This document shows positions 12,291 to 25,825 of a stretch of DNA of 64,000 nucleotides, piece by piece. This stretch comes from Piliocolobus tephrosceles (lineage: Eukaryota; Chordata; Mammalia; Primates; Cercopithecidae). Location of the stretch: assembly GCF_002776525.5 (NCBI RefSeq), contig NC_045441.1, positions 88,849,101-88,913,100 of the forward strand, written 5' to 3'. Position 1 is the first letter of the stretch. Each line of letters begins with the position of its first letter. Position numbers and translations under genes: made by a program. A model generated the notes under the pieces. It worked only from the letters and a program-made list of their open reading frames with translations. It was not told the DNA's origin and did not search any database.

Positions 12291-13031
12291 GTCCTCATCA
12301 CTTATATACTGTAGTAAGGGAAATAAATATTAAATCACTTTGAGAATATTCAGTTCTGGAGAGGAAATACAGCTGAGTGTGGATTTCCTAAAGTCTTATC
12401 TGCCAATTATCTCTTCAGAATGTGAGAACAGCATTCTAACTCCATTTTATGTTCTCCCATCCCAAGAAAATAAGGAATCAAAAAAAAAAAATAAAATAAA
12501 ATAAAAAACCAAAAAAAAATAAAGAGGTGTTGAAATGAAGAAACCTTAAAATCTAAAAAAATTCCTGATGTTTTTAATGTTGTCTGAAATTTTTACATTG
12601 AACTATCTCCTTCAAGTTTCCCTAATTTATACATGCTTTACCCAGAAATAACAGTCAGCAATGCATACTAACTTTAAAAAGTCACGTTTATCACATGTTG
12701 TTTTCAGAACCAAAAGCCAAATGTCCTCTCTCCTGATGATCCCCATATGGAACAGTTGAATGCAAATATTTATATTAAAATTATTTTCATAGGTGCCAAT
12801 CTTATGCCTTAATGTGGTTCAAATTAATCAAAGAGAAAATATACAAATCTTTATAATTTTTACAGTACAAAAAAAGTGAACTATTTGTTAAGTAAAATAT
12901 TTTGCTGTCTTAAAATTTATTCATTTTTATACTCAGTATCTGTTCTAACTTGGAAAATAAATTTAATGTCATGCAAACATGAAAGAAAAATATCAATATT
13001 TGAAGATGTCTCTATGAAGAGTATTCCAACT
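12291..13031. other. Intronic DNA with an A-rich stretch
   Basis: Includes a (AAAAT)n-like A-rich tract at about 12479-12522. Otherwise nothing recognised. Confidence 0.45.
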
Positions 13032-13340
13032 GGCCGGGAGCAGTGGCTTATGCCTGTAATCCCAGCACTTTAGGAGGCCGAGGTGGGCAGATCACTTGAG
13101 GTCAGGAGTTTGAGACCAGCCTGGCCAATGTAGCGAAACCCCATCACTACTAAAAATACAAAAATTAGCTGGGTGTGGTGGCATGCACCTGTAATCCCAG
13201 TTACTCTGGAACTGGAGGCTGAGGCAGGAGAATCACTTGAACCCGGGAGGCAGAGGTTGCGGTGAGTCAAGACTGCACCACTGCACTCCAGCCTGGGTGA
13301 CAGAGTAAAACTCCATCTCAAAAAAGAGAAAAAAAAAAAT
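13032..13340 (+). repeat. Alu (AluS-like), sense
   Basis: Complete Alu from GGCCGGGAGCAGTGGCTTAT to an A-rich tail. Flanked by a target-site duplication, TATTCCAACT before and TATTCCAATT after. Confidence 0.94.
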
Positions 13341-13788
13341 TATTCCAATTAAGAAGCACACATGCACACAAATAACTTGTTAAAAAAAAAACCTATGAAT
13401 TTTCCCAAGTTGTTTACCCCTTGTTTGATTTTTGTACAAAGTAGAAATAAATATTTATACTTGAACAAATAAAATATTAACTTTAGATGCTTTATTATAG
13501 AGTTATTTTAATAGTAAGCACATATTAGGGCAAGATGATTTTATTTTATAAATATGTTTTATTGATAATATGTGCTAAGATAAAACTTTTCATGCAATTA
13601 CAAATACTATATTCTCTTTCTTAAAAAAACTCTTGGTAATTTTATTGGAAAATGTCTGTGTGTATGTGAAAATGTAGTTATGCATGTGTTTTTGTGTGTG
13701 ATATATAAAATAAGTTATAAAATATTAATTACTTTATAAAATACAAACTGTATCAAATCCATGTCTGCTGACGATCTAGAACCTTGAA
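13341..13788. other. Intronic DNA, AT-rich
   Basis: Contains a short TGTGTG-rich part near 13658-13700. No gene seen. Confidence 0.45.
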
Positions 13789-14087
13789 TTTTTTTTTTAT
13801 TCCCCCAGTGGAATTTAACTCTTGCGCCCAGGCTGGATTGCAATGGTGTGATCTCAGCTCACTGCAACCTCTGCCTCCCGGTTCAAGTGATTCTCCTGCC
13901 TCAGCCTCCCTAGTAGCTGGGATTACAGGCATGCACCACCATGCCCCGTTGATTTTTTGTATTTTTCGTAGAGATGGGGTTTCACCATGTTGGTCAGGCT
14001 TGTCTCGAACTCTTGGCCTCAGGGGGATCCACCCACCTCAGCCTCCCAAAGTGGTGAGATTATAGACGTGAGTCACCACATCCGGCC
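13789..14087 (-). repeat. Alu, antisense
   Basis: T-run, degenerate first 30 bases, then clear inverted monomers ending CACATCCGGCC. ACCTTGAAT occurs on both sides as target-site duplication. Confidence 0.93.
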
Positions 14088-14144
14088 AAACCTTGAATAT
14101 TTTTAAAAAGAATATGTATTGGAAATTGTTTCATGTAGAATGAA

Positions 14145-14285
14145 TAAAATTTACTCCTGACTTTTAATGGCTATATAGTGTTCCACTGTAAAATTCTTCA
14201 ATGATTTGTTTAACCAGTACCTATATATGTAGTATCAACTTTATCACTCAAGATTTTTTATGATAACGTAATAAAAGTGATTTCT
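14145..14285 (-). repeat. Old L1 fragment, antisense
   Basis: 'TTTTAATGGCTATATAGTGT' and 'TTCAATGATTTGTTTAACCA' match the inverted L1 segment around 'GGATAAAGAAAATGTGG...GGAATACTATTCAGCC'. Highly diverged. Confidence 0.5.
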
Positions 14286-14295
14286 GATATGTTTA

Positions 14296-14512
14296 TAGTG
14301 AAAGGCAGTATTACAAAGTGGTTCTGAAGATGTATTTTCAGGCAGAATACCTGATATGTGTTCTGCTACTGGTTATTTAAGACGTTTTAAAAATTAATTT
14401 TTTTGTTCCTCAGTTTTCTAATATATAAAATTGAGAAAATCATATTACCTACTCACAGGGTTATCAGCAAGGTTTAAGGCCTTAGAGTAGTGGCAGGAAC
14501 CTTATAGTAAAA
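14296..14512 (+). repeat. MIR SINE
   Basis: Ordered MIR matches: 'AGTATTACAAAGTGGTTCTG', 'GTTCCTCAGTTTTCTAATAT', 'TATTACCTACTCACAGGGTT', ending near 'GTAGTGGCAGGAACCTTATA'. Confidence 0.75.
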
Positions 14513-17316
14513 AATCAACTACATTAAATCTAGATCTGTACCCACCGATTGTAAGTTTCATTCTCATCAATGAAACGTCTCATCAATGAAATCACTGCAT
14601 TATGCCCACAGCCTAGAAAAGTTGGCAGCACACAGAAAATACAATTAAGTAAAACTTGAACTCAAATATGATGTGTTTATACACATAGAAAATGCCTTTA
14701 TTTAATATTTTATGTAATAATTTTTAGATTATAAATAAATATTAAGTGGGCTTTACTACAGATGGAGAGAAGCAAGTATAATCCGACCTAAAGATTAGGG
14801 AAGGGGAGAGAAGGGGAGATGGAGGGAAAGAAAGAAATTAAGGGCATATGAGTGCCCCAAAATTCCTTTTCTAAATGCTTGATTCAATTAGAGTTGAGTT
14901 TGCATCATTGAGAGAATACTAATACTTGATTTTTGCTTAGTATCCCTACCTAGCATTTAAGTTCCATGGATTCCAGCCACTTGGTTAGGGTCTGTCTCAC
15001 TCTGCTCAGCTTTTTTCTGACATCTTTCCAGATAACACTACGTCCTGGATAGACTAGCTAGTCTAGTATGAATGGTCCGGTTGCTGGAACAAACCTAACT
15101 CGTGGCTATTTTAAGATTAAAATCTCTTTGTATGCATAGATTAACTAGGTTCACAAAATGCTTGTAAATTTTTTGGAAGTCAGGATCTATTCTTTTTAGG
15201 GAATTAAATCTCCTTACCATATGCTTTTATGTTTATTTTATAAAACATGTTTGCTAGTTTTTGACAGGCTGTTCAAACTACCTTAATTACCAAGAGTATA
15301 CAGTAAAGCTATTAACTCCTCTATACCTTGGTTAATGTCTTCATGAATCAGTCACTCTTAGAAAGAAAACAGGGTCATGGGCGAACTAGGACAAATGTAT
15401 TAACACAATAACTAAAGTACAGTTTTAGGCCATGATGTTATTTATAACGTGCATGCCAAGTTAGAGTGCTCCGTGGTAGAAATGACCTTTCATCCCTTTT
15501 ATCAAGCATGTAATTTTCTAGTCATCTGAAGAGCTGCTTCTCCTGGTAGTTGTAAATTCTTTAATTACTATTTTAAACACTTATGTTGCATTCCAATGAA
15601 TACTATGTGAATGATTTCAAATACTCTACCAGAATGATAACTTATAATGAGGGTAAATGGGCAACTTGAATACTCTTTTAATCTCAGACCTTGTCTGGAA
15701 GATTTTTGCAGAGATATGACACTTTCATTATCTAAAAAGTATTTACCTCTCCACTTGAGCATATTTTTCACATACTTAAACCCTTTATAGTATAATTCAT
15801 TAAAAAATCTAAAAGACTATCTGAAGATAGAGAAAACTAATAAATCTTTTTTCATTTAAATATCATTGCATTCTTTTTGTTCTGATAGTATTCTCTTTCT
15901 GAAAATGTATTTGTTTCAAAGATTTATTAAAAATTTGATACCCTAATTATGTCAACTATATTATATTTTATTTTGTTGGTCACAGTTTGCAAATGAAGTT
16001 AGTAAGTTAAAATGTTGAAAACATTAAAGATTTGGATAAGGTTTTACTTTTCCAGTCTTTTCTTGCCTGTATAGATAATTGAATGAGTATTTAATATTAA
16101 AATCAATAGTAAATTGAAGTTATAAAGAAATTTTGACAATATTATTTATCTATGCCAAGCTTTGTGCTCTTGTTAACAGCACTTTATAATTTACAGTTTA
16201 CTACTTAAAACATTTTCATGGTCTGATCTCTCATAAATCCCAGCTAGTCTTAAACAGTCCTTATCATCAGTTCCAACAAAGCCCTTTTTCAATCCCTGAT
16301 AATATAGTATTTCTAGTCTATCTTCAAAGAAATAGATGAAAATATTGGTTGCTACACTTGTGATTTTTGATATTTCAAGTTTTAAATTATTTTTTCAAGA
16401 TTTATTTTTGTTTATTTGAGTTTCCAAGTTAGAAATGCTTCATAGCTCATTTGCTAAAGATTAGTTTTTATAATATATATTATGTAGAGACTTTAAATTT
16501 TATTTATATTCAGTATTGTCAGTAGGCTAACTTAGACCACAGTTAGTTTTGCCCTACCAAAAAGGGCATTATAGTAAGAATTCTGACAAAAATTATATGT
16601 AAGAATATATTTTATAGGTTCAGTAATTCAGTGTAAATCAGATAATCATTTTCATTGTATATATAGACATGGGTCGTAACATTTTTGTTTAAAAAGTGCT
16701 CTGTCTCATTATAAGTAACTTATTCTTTTTCTTGATTTTCTTAACCTTAGATGTTTAAGTACTCAATTACTTTAGGCAGAAAACAGGTTTTAGATATAAT
16801 CACTGTGTAAATATTTTTATATTAATTGCCACAGATGATATAATTTGTTTCCCAAAATATCACTAATGACCACAAGCAAAAAAAACTTCACAAAAATTCT
16901 ACATAAATATTAACAATATATATGATTCTGGGAAAATACTTCATGAAAATGCTATCTTAGCTCAAGAAGTCTTTGCAACCATTTATGATTGAAAATTGTC
17001 AGTTTCAAAGATGAAATATTGAAATCCCAAAGTTGATCTGCACTTATAGCTTCCAATGTTTAAGTATAAGTATCTTGGAATATATATATCTGAGGCCTTA
17101 AAACTAGGGTATTGTTGTAACCTAAATTCTTGAATAGCTAAGATAATTGAGCAGCAGTTGGCAGAAGCAGGGACCTAACCATCATATCCTCCACAGGAGC
17201 AGGGCTTAATGCTTAAAGGCTCATAGTAGGGCTAATGGCCTAGACTTCCCTCCCTCCTTATTTGTTCACCTACTCCAAGTAAAGAGCAAAGCCTTGGGAG
17301 AAGATCACTGGTGGTT
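14513..17316. other. Repeat-poor intronic DNA
   Basis: About 2.8 kb with no Alu, LINE or LTR I can name. AT-rich with short tandem features only, such as TCTCATCAATGAAA twice near 14562 and 14578. Old unrecognised repeats or conserved non-coding sequence are both possible. Confidence 0.45.
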
Positions 17317-17757
17317 GTATTAGTTTCCTAGGGCTGCCATAAGAAAGTACCACAAATGGAATTACCTTAAGCAACAGAAATTTATTTTCTCACAATCCTT
17401 GAGGCTGAAAGTCCAAAATTAATATGTCCATAGAGCCATGTTCCCTCTGAAGGATCTAGAGAAACAAAAACTTTTTTTTTTCCACTTCTTAGCTCATGGT
17501 GGTTGCTGCCAGTCCTGGGCATTCTGTGGCTTGCAGATGCATTGCTCCATTATTTGCCACCACTGTCACATGGTCTTCCCCACATCTCTATGTCCAAATT
17601 CCCCTTCCCTTACAAGCACACTAGTGATTGGTTAAAACCTAATCCAGTATGACCTCATATTACCTTATAAGACTCTATTTTTGAAGAAGGTCACACTCAA
17701 AATGCTAGGGGTTGGGGCTTGAACATATCATTATGGGGTCACAGTTAATCTCCAACA
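17317..17757 (-). mobile_element. MLT1-type MaLR LTR, antisense, near full length
   Basis: Starts TGTATTAGTTTCCTAGGGCT and ends TAATCTCCAACA. Internally ACCACAAATGGAATTACCTT, CAACAGAAATTTATTTTCTC and CCTAATCCAGTATGACCTCA follow the inverted MLT1 LTR. About 440 bp, TG...CA ends. Confidence 0.92.
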
Positions 17758-18090
17758 GGGCATGGAGATAGTCAGAGCTGATCCACATACAGCCACAATA
17801 TGAGATTACTTGGGACCCTCCCACAATTTAACTGGTTGATTGAAAATTCAGTTGAATAAAGATAGATGACAACATATACACCTTTTAAAAATATTCTCCT
17901 ATTCTTTCCAAAACACAAATAGAGAACTTTAAAAGCACAAACCACTAAACTATAACAAGGAGATAGAAAACAATAGCAACTTAATTTTGGCAAGTGGATA
18001 GCACATGGATGAGTGTAATTAATTTGGCAGAACCCACGTGGCCAAATTTTAATCCCACAGAGGCACAAATCAAGAAAACACTTGATTTTT
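17758..18090. other. Intronic DNA, unassigned
   Basis: Open on the minus strand for 107 codons (17772-18095) but without any recognised motif. May be the upstream part of the HAL1-like element that follows. Confidence 0.35.
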
Positions 18091-20035
18091 TCCATGGAAT
18101 CTCCTCCAAAGCTTCAGGAATTGAAAGTGCCAAGCACCTGTATCAGTGAGGGCAGAGGTTGGATTCAGAACTTTGGTTAAAAAGTTTGTTTAATAAGCAG
18201 TTGGAATCCCAGATCTTCTACCTTATCCAACATAACCTTGCTACTTCCTCTCCACTATCCCTGAAAATAATGAAAGAATTTTTTTCTTTGAAGTAGGTAG
18301 AACAGAGCATCTTTGCACTGAAGTACAGGACTGAAATCAGGGAAACAAGTAAAACAATAAATATTAAATATCAAGACAGATACTGTGCTGATATGTGGTT
18401 AACAACCATCTCTCTGGGAAGAAAGAGCCTTGATTTGTAGTATTTTCCGACCTCTATGGTATAAATCTTACCACCACAGCCAATTTCTAACAATCAACAT
18501 GATATCCTTGAATGTCAACTTGGGAAGAAATGTGTACAGGCTCTCATTATCATTGAATTCATGCCAGTTCCACTGATTGAGAGCCATCTAGCCTTCTTTT
18601 CTTAAGGCTTCAGAATGCTGGCAGCTCTCCAGAGACACAGTTGAAATATTCTCCTCAGAGGAATTTGACCAGTCTGAAGAAATATATTGATGCTGGACTT
18701 CCTCAAAAAGAAAATAATAATCTACTAACCCTTTCTGCAGCAAATCTTACAGTTGATAAGCTCTACCCGTGGACTTAGAGATTCCATTCTTGAGCTGCTT
18801 TGAAACACAAGTACATAACCCAAGATCACTGGATACCTAAGGAAATCATCTAAAATGAAATATAGACACCAAAAAAAAAAAAAAAAGAAAAATCCCAAAA
18901 TGACGGAACTTGGAAGAAACAAACTATTCTGGAAGAAAGTAAAGATCTTCATAAAGATTAGAGAAAATATTGCATCCATGAAACAAGATCAAATTGCTAC
19001 TTTTAAAATGAGCAGGAAATAAAACAGCTCTTTGAATTTAAAAATAAGAGAAGAAGAATAAAAGTCTCAGAGGAAGTTTTAAAAAATTAAAGTTGAGGGA
19101 ATAGTCCAGAAGTAGAGGGAAATGATGAAAAAAAAAAAATACGTGAGAAAACAAGAAAATCTGAGGTCACCCCAGAAGTTCAAAAAATAAGCATCGCAGA
19201 AAGAGAAAACAGGGCCTATGTGAGAGAAGTCATCAATAAAGTAATGAATAACTTTTTTAGTAGTTAAATACATGTATTTTTAGATTGAGAGAGCCCAGTA
19301 CAATGGATGAAAACAAACTCATACCAAAGAAGGTCATCATAACGTTTTAGACCACTGGAGAAAAATAAAAGGCTCTGTGAGGTTCCAGGAAAAAAAAATT
19401 AAATAAAAAACAGGTTACATAATTTTCAGGGATTAACATTGCTTTGTTCTTCATAGCTTCAAATCTAGAATCCAGGAGGCAACAGAAAATGCTATCTAAT
19501 TTCAGACGAAAATGTTTTCCAATATAGAATTCTGTATTCAGACAAAGTATCAATTAACTCAGGGCATTGAATAAACATGGTTCAGACATGCAAATTCTCA
19601 AAGTTAAGCTTGATGCACTATTTCTTAGAAAAATCTTAGATGATGTACGTCATTCAGCACAACAGGATAGTTAGCCAAGAAAGAGTAGCTAATCCAGAAA
19701 GGAGGGATTCAGGTCAGGAAGAAGCAAAAGGAATCCCCAGAGTAAGAGTGATGTGAGATCTCAGGATGAGAGATGAACCAACAGAGGATGGCTAGTCCAT
19801 TGTGCTGCCAAGCAGAGGCTCCAGGAGAGATTTCCTTAAGGTGATGAAACTGATGGACTACCTGGTGTATCCCAAAGCATTGAGAGGTATTCAGACAACC
19901 AGTAGAGAGTTGGAGGGTGAATTCCTAATTTAAACTTAGAAAACTAAGCAGATTTTAAAAAGAGAGACAGAGAGAGCATTAAATTCCAGAAGTAAAAGTA
20001 GATCAGAAAGAAGAAAAAAGCCATATTTATATCAT
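18091..20035 (+). repeat. HAL1-like LINE, sense, decayed
   Basis: Long purine-rich block that I recognise by its order of phrases: 'GATTGAGAGCCATCTAGCCT', 'GGCAGCTCTCCAGAGACACA', 'TTCTCCTCAGAGGAATTTGA', 'AAGGAAATCATCTAAAATGA', 'AAAAGGCTCTGTGAGGTTCC' and a 3' part ending near AGAAAAAAGCCATATTTATA. HAL1 is an ORF2-less relative of L1. No frame is intact. Subfamily boundaries uncertain. Confidence 0.6.
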
Positions 20036-20734
20036 GTATAACTCTTTTTCAGGGATAAGCTTTTAAAGTGTCACAATATTTTAATAGCCCAAGAGCTCAC
20101 AATTCTATACTATGTACAATGAATGACGCATTAAATTCATAAAACACACCACCTGCTTCTAGGAATGTTGTATGGCCCCTGCACAAATGTGCTTTCTAAA
20201 TTCCTAGAATTGCTAACTTAGTGAGTAGTGAAACAATTTGGAACTTCTTTTTCCTTTGACTGAATGTTCAAATTGATATAAGGTAGGTCTCAGATTTCAA
20301 AATTTTTGGTTCAAGGCTTATAAAGACAGGTTTGGCCTTTTTATTTACAAAAGTATTTCTTTTATTTATCTGCTGAAGAAGATTAGAAAATATGCTTTCC
20401 TCTAAGTTACCTCAGGTGGACTCACAGAATATCAGCACATTAGTGATTTATAAACTTTTCTGCTGATATGACTTCCTTATTAAGGGAGAAAGAAAACTGT
20501 TCTTACAAGTTCTATGAGGCAAGCTTACCTAAGTATAAATCAAAATGTAATTTTTGCTCAAAGCTGTATTCGATTTTTACTAAGGTAATCTTGTTTGTTT
20601 ATATTGTTTATGAAGTATTAGATAACAATATTTAAATTAATACATAGACATTCGATTGAGCAAGTATAATGTTTCTCTTTGATGAGATTTTAAAACGTGA
20701 TTTTTGAAGCATTTTCTCAAAAGAAACGTGAACT
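20036..20734. other. Intronic DNA, nothing recognised
   Basis: Unique AT-rich sequence. Confidence 0.45.
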
Positions 20735-20880
20735 ATTTTATTAAATATTTATTTGTTAAAAATATCTGTTACCACACTTTCTATGTCCTAGACAGTGTGA
20801 ATGCAAGGACAAAACATGTTCTTGCCCTAATAATGCAGCATTAAATCTTAAGAAAGAAAAACACGTGTATATTATTTACT
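20735..20880 (-). repeat. L2-like LINE fragment
   Basis: 'TTAAATATTTATTTGTTAAA' followed by 'TTTCTATGTCCTAGACAGTG' and 'ATGTTCTTGCCCTAATAATG' fit the inverted 3' end of L2, at high divergence. Confidence 0.5.
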
Positions 20881-22744
20881 GTAATTTTATAAAATACTTT
20901 GGAAATCATAGATACAATGTATGGACACCAAAGGAAAACACATAGACAGGGAAAGGCCTTAATAATATTATAGTTTCTGGTAAAACGGAGGAAGATAAAT
21001 CCACCAAGGAGACTAGGCGATTGGCCAGAGAGGGAGAACACACAAGAAAGTGTCAGGAAATCCAAAGCAGACAGAGTTGAAGATGGCAGAGCGGCTAAGA
21101 GGAGCACATGCCACTGAGAGAGAAAAGCCATAATGACAGGAGAGTTAGCAGTCAATTTCACAGGACAGGGCTGTTTGGTTACCTTCCTGGATGTAACTAT
21201 CATGGATTGGTGAGACTGAAAAAACAGATTTTATCCATTAAAAATGAAATTTGTTACATTTTTTAAAACATGCCCTCTGACTCCTTCCCTCTCCATCCCC
21301 TGACCTCTTTCCTGAATACTTTCTCCTTCTTAACACAACTAAAAGCTGATACCCTCTTGAGATCACTCTTTTATCTGTGACAAACACAAGTAAAAACTGT
21401 TCAGTCTCCAACTCAACAAAAGCAAGGTCAGGAAGACGAAAGGCAAACCTCTCAGTCCTTAATACCATGATTATAATAAGGGGCAGAATCACCACTGAGT
21501 GCATAGTGTGTACCCACACTGAACAGGAATCTCTGATGCTCATTTGCTCTGGTATACTCCCTCTAGCTCTTTTTGCCCCTGCCATCTGCCAACTTCCTAT
21601 TTCCTTGGATCCACACCCTTCTTATGCTGGTGTTGCCATTAGCCTGTGCTGTTCAAGTCTCTGTGCATAGTTGGTTAAATGCTACAGCTTTATACTTCCT
21701 CACCTTCCTAATGTATTTCCATCAATCCTGAGAATTGTGCTTAGGGGCTTGTGAGAGTAACAGGATTGTTAGAAAAAAGTGGGAATTCAAGTGAGACTAA
21801 GCCTCTCAGGCAGACTGAGCAAAGTGTGAGGAAAAAAGTCTTGGATGGGACAGTGAACCAAATAAGGAGGGACTCATTATTGAGGTAGGAACAGAAAGGC
21901 AGCTAGAAGGATATCATACTAAAAGATGGGAACATTTAATATATTCCATTTTTCTCCATTGTATCTTCTTAATAATGTCATGGATGTTATCTCTCATGCT
22001 GTCTTAGGTTGTGTTCCCAAAAAGACCCTAAAATGAGGTGTGCAAATGATTTATTAAGGAAGTGATCTCAGCAAACACTGGTAAAGTTCTGGGGATCAGG
22101 ACAAGGAAGGAGGGGAAAAGAAAAATAAGGATGCAATCTCAGGCAAAGTCCCTAGAGGGTAGCTTCAGCCTGATCCTACAGAGAACTTTAGGTTATAGAT
22201 TAATCCCTAGATGTACCCTGATTGAGTCGAGGGACCTAGGCTTTTATATCCTTGTACCTGTCAAATATTGTTCAATGGCTGTCTGAAGAAATAAGTTCCC
22301 AGGCACATCCGGTTCTCTGTTGTGTTGATGAAATAGCTCCATTAGCTAAAGACAACTAAAGACGGTAACCATAAATAAAAAAATGTCAGGAATAAAAGCC
22401 CACCAAGTTAGAAAGAAACATATAGAAAGAAACAAAGGAAAGCAAAAAGTAATTTGTAGGTGGAGTACCTTTATATAAAATTATTGCTTAAGGTAGCACT
22501 GAAATTTAGGAGAAAACTGATAATTTCTGAAGAATCAACCATGAGACACATTTATGATACATCTATATGACACTTCTAAGTAGCACATCTTTATAATGCT
22601 TCTGTATAAATATCTTTATAGTAGATATAGAGCATAATCTCTGTAATAGAACATAGCTATCAAATTTTTGTCTCTGCCCTGAGTGCCATCTTCGCATCAT
22701 GACTTTAGATATCCTGTGGCTTAATTTCTGTAAAAGTGCCTACA
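20881..22744. other. Intronic DNA, mostly unassigned
   Basis: Purine-rich 20.94-21.18 kb may be L2 body. The block near 21.24-21.68 kb is open on both strands but has no known domain. The stretch at about 21.99-22.33 kb looks LTR-like (TTTATTAAGGAAGTGATCTC), which I could not assign. Confidence 0.35.
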
Positions 22745-23084
22745 ATGAACTGAGTTGAGTCCTCTTAAAATTCATATATGAAAGCCCTAAACCCCTTAAG
22801 CCACTATATTTGGAGTAAGGAGATAATTAAAGTCATAAGGTGGGGCCCTCATAGGATTCGTGTCCTTATATGAAGAAATAGGACTCTTTCTCTGTTTCCC
22901 GTGAGGACAACACCAGAAGGCAGCCATATTCAAGCTGGGAAGAAAACCCACACCAAGAACCAAATTGGGTGGCACCTTGATCTTGAACTTCCCAGCCTCC
23001 ACAACTGCAAACAATACATTTCTGTTGTTTTAGCCACCCAGTTTATGGTATTTTGTTATAACTGCCTAAGCAGACTAAAACAGT
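22745..23084 (+). mobile_element. MLT1-type MaLR LTR fragment, sense
   Basis: Sense order: 'TCATATATGAAAGCCCTAAA', 'ATTAAAGTCATAAGGTGGGG', 'GTGTCCTTATATGAAGAAAT', 'CCTCCACAACTGCAAACAAT', 'CATTTCTGTTGTTTTAGCCA', ending CTAAGCAGACTAAAACAG. Confidence 0.85.
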
Positions 23085-24599
23085 ACCATATGCCTGTACT
23101 CATGTTTAAACATGGTTTATTTTCTTCAGGGAAAAAAAAAATGAAACTTGAAACAAAATTCCAGAAAGACTGTTTTCGCATGTAATATCAACTATGCCCT
23201 AGCTAATGAACAATAATGCAATTTCTGAGCCATCCTTATGTAATTTTCTCATATTCATTCTTATAAATTGTGCAAGATTGGAATAGACTTCTGCCCTAAT
23301 TTGCTGTCACACCTTTCCAGGTTGAACCTCAATGCTGCCTGTTTGTCTTGGTAAAAGCGTTCTTTCCATGATTTCCTTGCATCCTGGCAGAGTCTGGTCT
23401 CTAAGACACTACAGGAAAGACTATGATTTGAAAAGAAAATTCTTATTGGCAAGAACTGCTACAGAGGTCCCCATAAAACTTCTACCAACATTTTGTACAT
23501 CTATACATAGAATCCAAAAAAAAAAAAAATTAAAAGTTCAGGTCCTTCTCAGAACAGGGACCAAAGTATTCATTAACTGCAACGAAAACAATCTATTTAC
23601 AGGCACACTGCAGAAAAGGGAGTTAGCCATGTGGCTGACATCTCAGTCACCCCACAACCTAATGCCCCATACATGTAGAGATGAAAACAGGGCCAAGGCA
23701 GATTGCTACTAGGAGCCAGCCATCAATGCTGGCAATATTCCAGCTTATTCTCTAGGGCAGGTATCTTTAACTGACCAGTTACAAAAAATAAATTAACTTG
23801 TCCATTCAGTGTGATCAACAATCTAGCCCTAAGTATGACAAAATTGTTTGTGAATGGCTGTCTTTAAATGGACTCAAAATAATTTCTATCTATCCCTGTG
23901 AATAGTTTCCATATTGGAAATGCTAAACTTGCATCTATTAAGTATCTTAAATACAGTGTAGGTTGGCACTCTAGTAACTGATGATAGAGGTGGGTTTTGT
24001 TTTTTAGACAGTTTTTGGCCTTCTATTGCTGCAGACCCAGTCTTGAGCTCGTTCTCATTGATTCTACTCAGACTTTTTCTCATCTCTACCAGTATTTCTC
24101 TTTTTGTTCAACTTCCCACTGGTGGAGTAGAAGTGGTAGTAGAAGCAGAGGGTGTTGGGAAAACTGGGTTAACTTTTGTGCTAGTTTATAAGGAGAAAGG
24201 AATGGAGAAAGGGAAAAAATGAATGTTAATTCTGTTGCCAAGTCTTTCTCTCCAAAGTACTTTCCTTGGTCCTTGGAAGGAGCTCAGTAATTGAGACGGG
24301 AGCAGCTGTCTAGCAAAGCCCATTCTTGAGATTCCCCAATCTGCTAATGAATGGAATTTTTAAACTGTACTTTCTTAGGCATAACTTGAAAGAAGAGATG
24401 TAAATTCATTGAGTAATAAATATTTAAGTAAATGAATGCAAGATCTGTGGTGCAGAATAGTTTTAAAGTTTCCAGAAAACAGAGAGATCAGAAATTGCCT
24501 GAAAGAAAGTACCATCCTAGCAGGGCCAATGTCAAATGAATATCAGGGATGATTTTATCGTAAGCCTTATTTGTAATGTACATATTATTTATTGTTCAC
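23085..24599. other. Intronic DNA, nothing recognised
   Basis: Contains an A13 run at 23516-23528 and several chance frames. No gene. Confidence 0.45.
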
Positions 24600-24825
24600 A
24601 TATTTATAGAGCACCTATGATGTGACAAACTTTAGATTGAGAGGTTAGTAAAGTTGTGGGGAGGACTGGACAGATCAGGTAATCTAGTCATGTCTTAGTT
24701 CTACACCTTGAGTCTGTGTCTTTGGGCAAGTAACTGAACCTCCTCATCTCATGGTTTCCTCTTCTGCAAAATAGCAAAGATAAGAAAGATACCTATCCCA
24801 TGTGGCAGGTTAATTGTGTCATTGT
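24600..24825 (+). repeat. MIR SINE (with adjacent MIR/L2-like piece)
   Basis: 'CTTTGGGCAAGTAACTGAAC', 'CATGGTTTCCTCTTCTGCAA' and 'AGATACCTATCCCATGTGGC' match the sense MIR core. 'TTTATAGAGCACCTATGATG' just upstream resembles an inverted MIR or L2 end. Confidence 0.7.
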
Positions 24826-24829
24826 TTAT

Positions 24830-25290
24830 GCCAGGTTCTACGCATACAGAAATAAGACAAAGCCTCCAAGATTTTCATGGTTTAATAGTGGCTAAAGATA
24901 AGAAAAACAATGATTAAAACTCAGTATGGTAAATGCTATAAGAGGAGACACACCCCAGAGCTATGATACTCATAGCAGTGGTTACTCAGTCTGAAGAAAG
25001 AGTGATGGTTTTAGAGTTTGGTATGAGTCTTGAAGACTTTACTAGGGAGACAAGAAGAAGACAAGGACTCCAGAAAAGACAGAGATATGAGAAACATGGT
25101 GACTTCTAGGAATCGTAAAAAAATTTAGTATATCTACTGTTAGAAAAGACTCTGGGAGTATGCTAGAGAATGAAGCCGGGTGGTAGGGCTGAGTCCTGCT
25201 AAAACGATGCAAACTTTTTTGTAGGGTTTCAGACAAGTCAGATTCTGGAAAGATGGTTCTAGTTGTAGTGAGGAAGATGTATTTGAGTTG
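24830..25290 (-). repeat. Possible L2 body fragment
   Basis: 'TTTGGTATGAGTCTTGAAGA' and a later 'GAATGAAGCCGGGTGGTAGG' segment resemble inverted L2 3' UTR text. Weak, by-eye assignment. Confidence 0.3.
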
Positions 25291-25659
25291 ATAATTCCAA
25301 GACAACTTAGAAATTCCTAAGAAAACAAAAGAACTGCAGTGAGAAGTTTCATTATGCTATGAAGCAGGGAAACAGACACTCCGATGGAAACAAGGGTTAA
25401 ATTTCAGAGCTGTGAAATAGTAGAAAGGGGAAGTAGGGAGCTTTCCTAAGAGGAAGGCATGTGCTAGAGTCTGGTCCGATAGGTTCTTTGGGAATCACCA
25501 AGCAAAAGAAGGAATGCAGCAGGACAGAGAAGAGGCCTCCATTAACATTCTGAGATCTGTCATATCTTTACCTCTCTTTCAAATAATGAATGTAATAGTC
25601 AACTATTATCACTTAATTATTATAGGATATATCATGTAATTATTATAGGATATTAATGT

Positions 25660-25825
25660 GATAGGATTATCACAAAAATCCTACCAGGCAAATACTATCA
25701 TCTTTGTTGTATGGATGAAGAAACTGAAATAAGTTTAAGTGATTTGCCTAAGATCAAATAATTAGTAAGAAGATAAGATTAGATATAAACCCACATTAGA
25801 CTAAAACCAAAGCCCATTTCGATAC
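25660..25825 (-). repeat. MIR SINE
   Basis: 'ATCACAAAAATCCTACCAGG', 'GATGAAGAAACTGAAATAAG', 'AGTGATTTGCCTAAGATCAA' and AATTAGTAAGAAGATAAG are the inverted MIR core in order. Confidence 0.8.

Noticed and set aside
21238..21670. Overlapping frames of 115 and 97 codons on opposite strands
   Set aside because: Neither has a recognised motif; open on both strands suggests base-composition chance.
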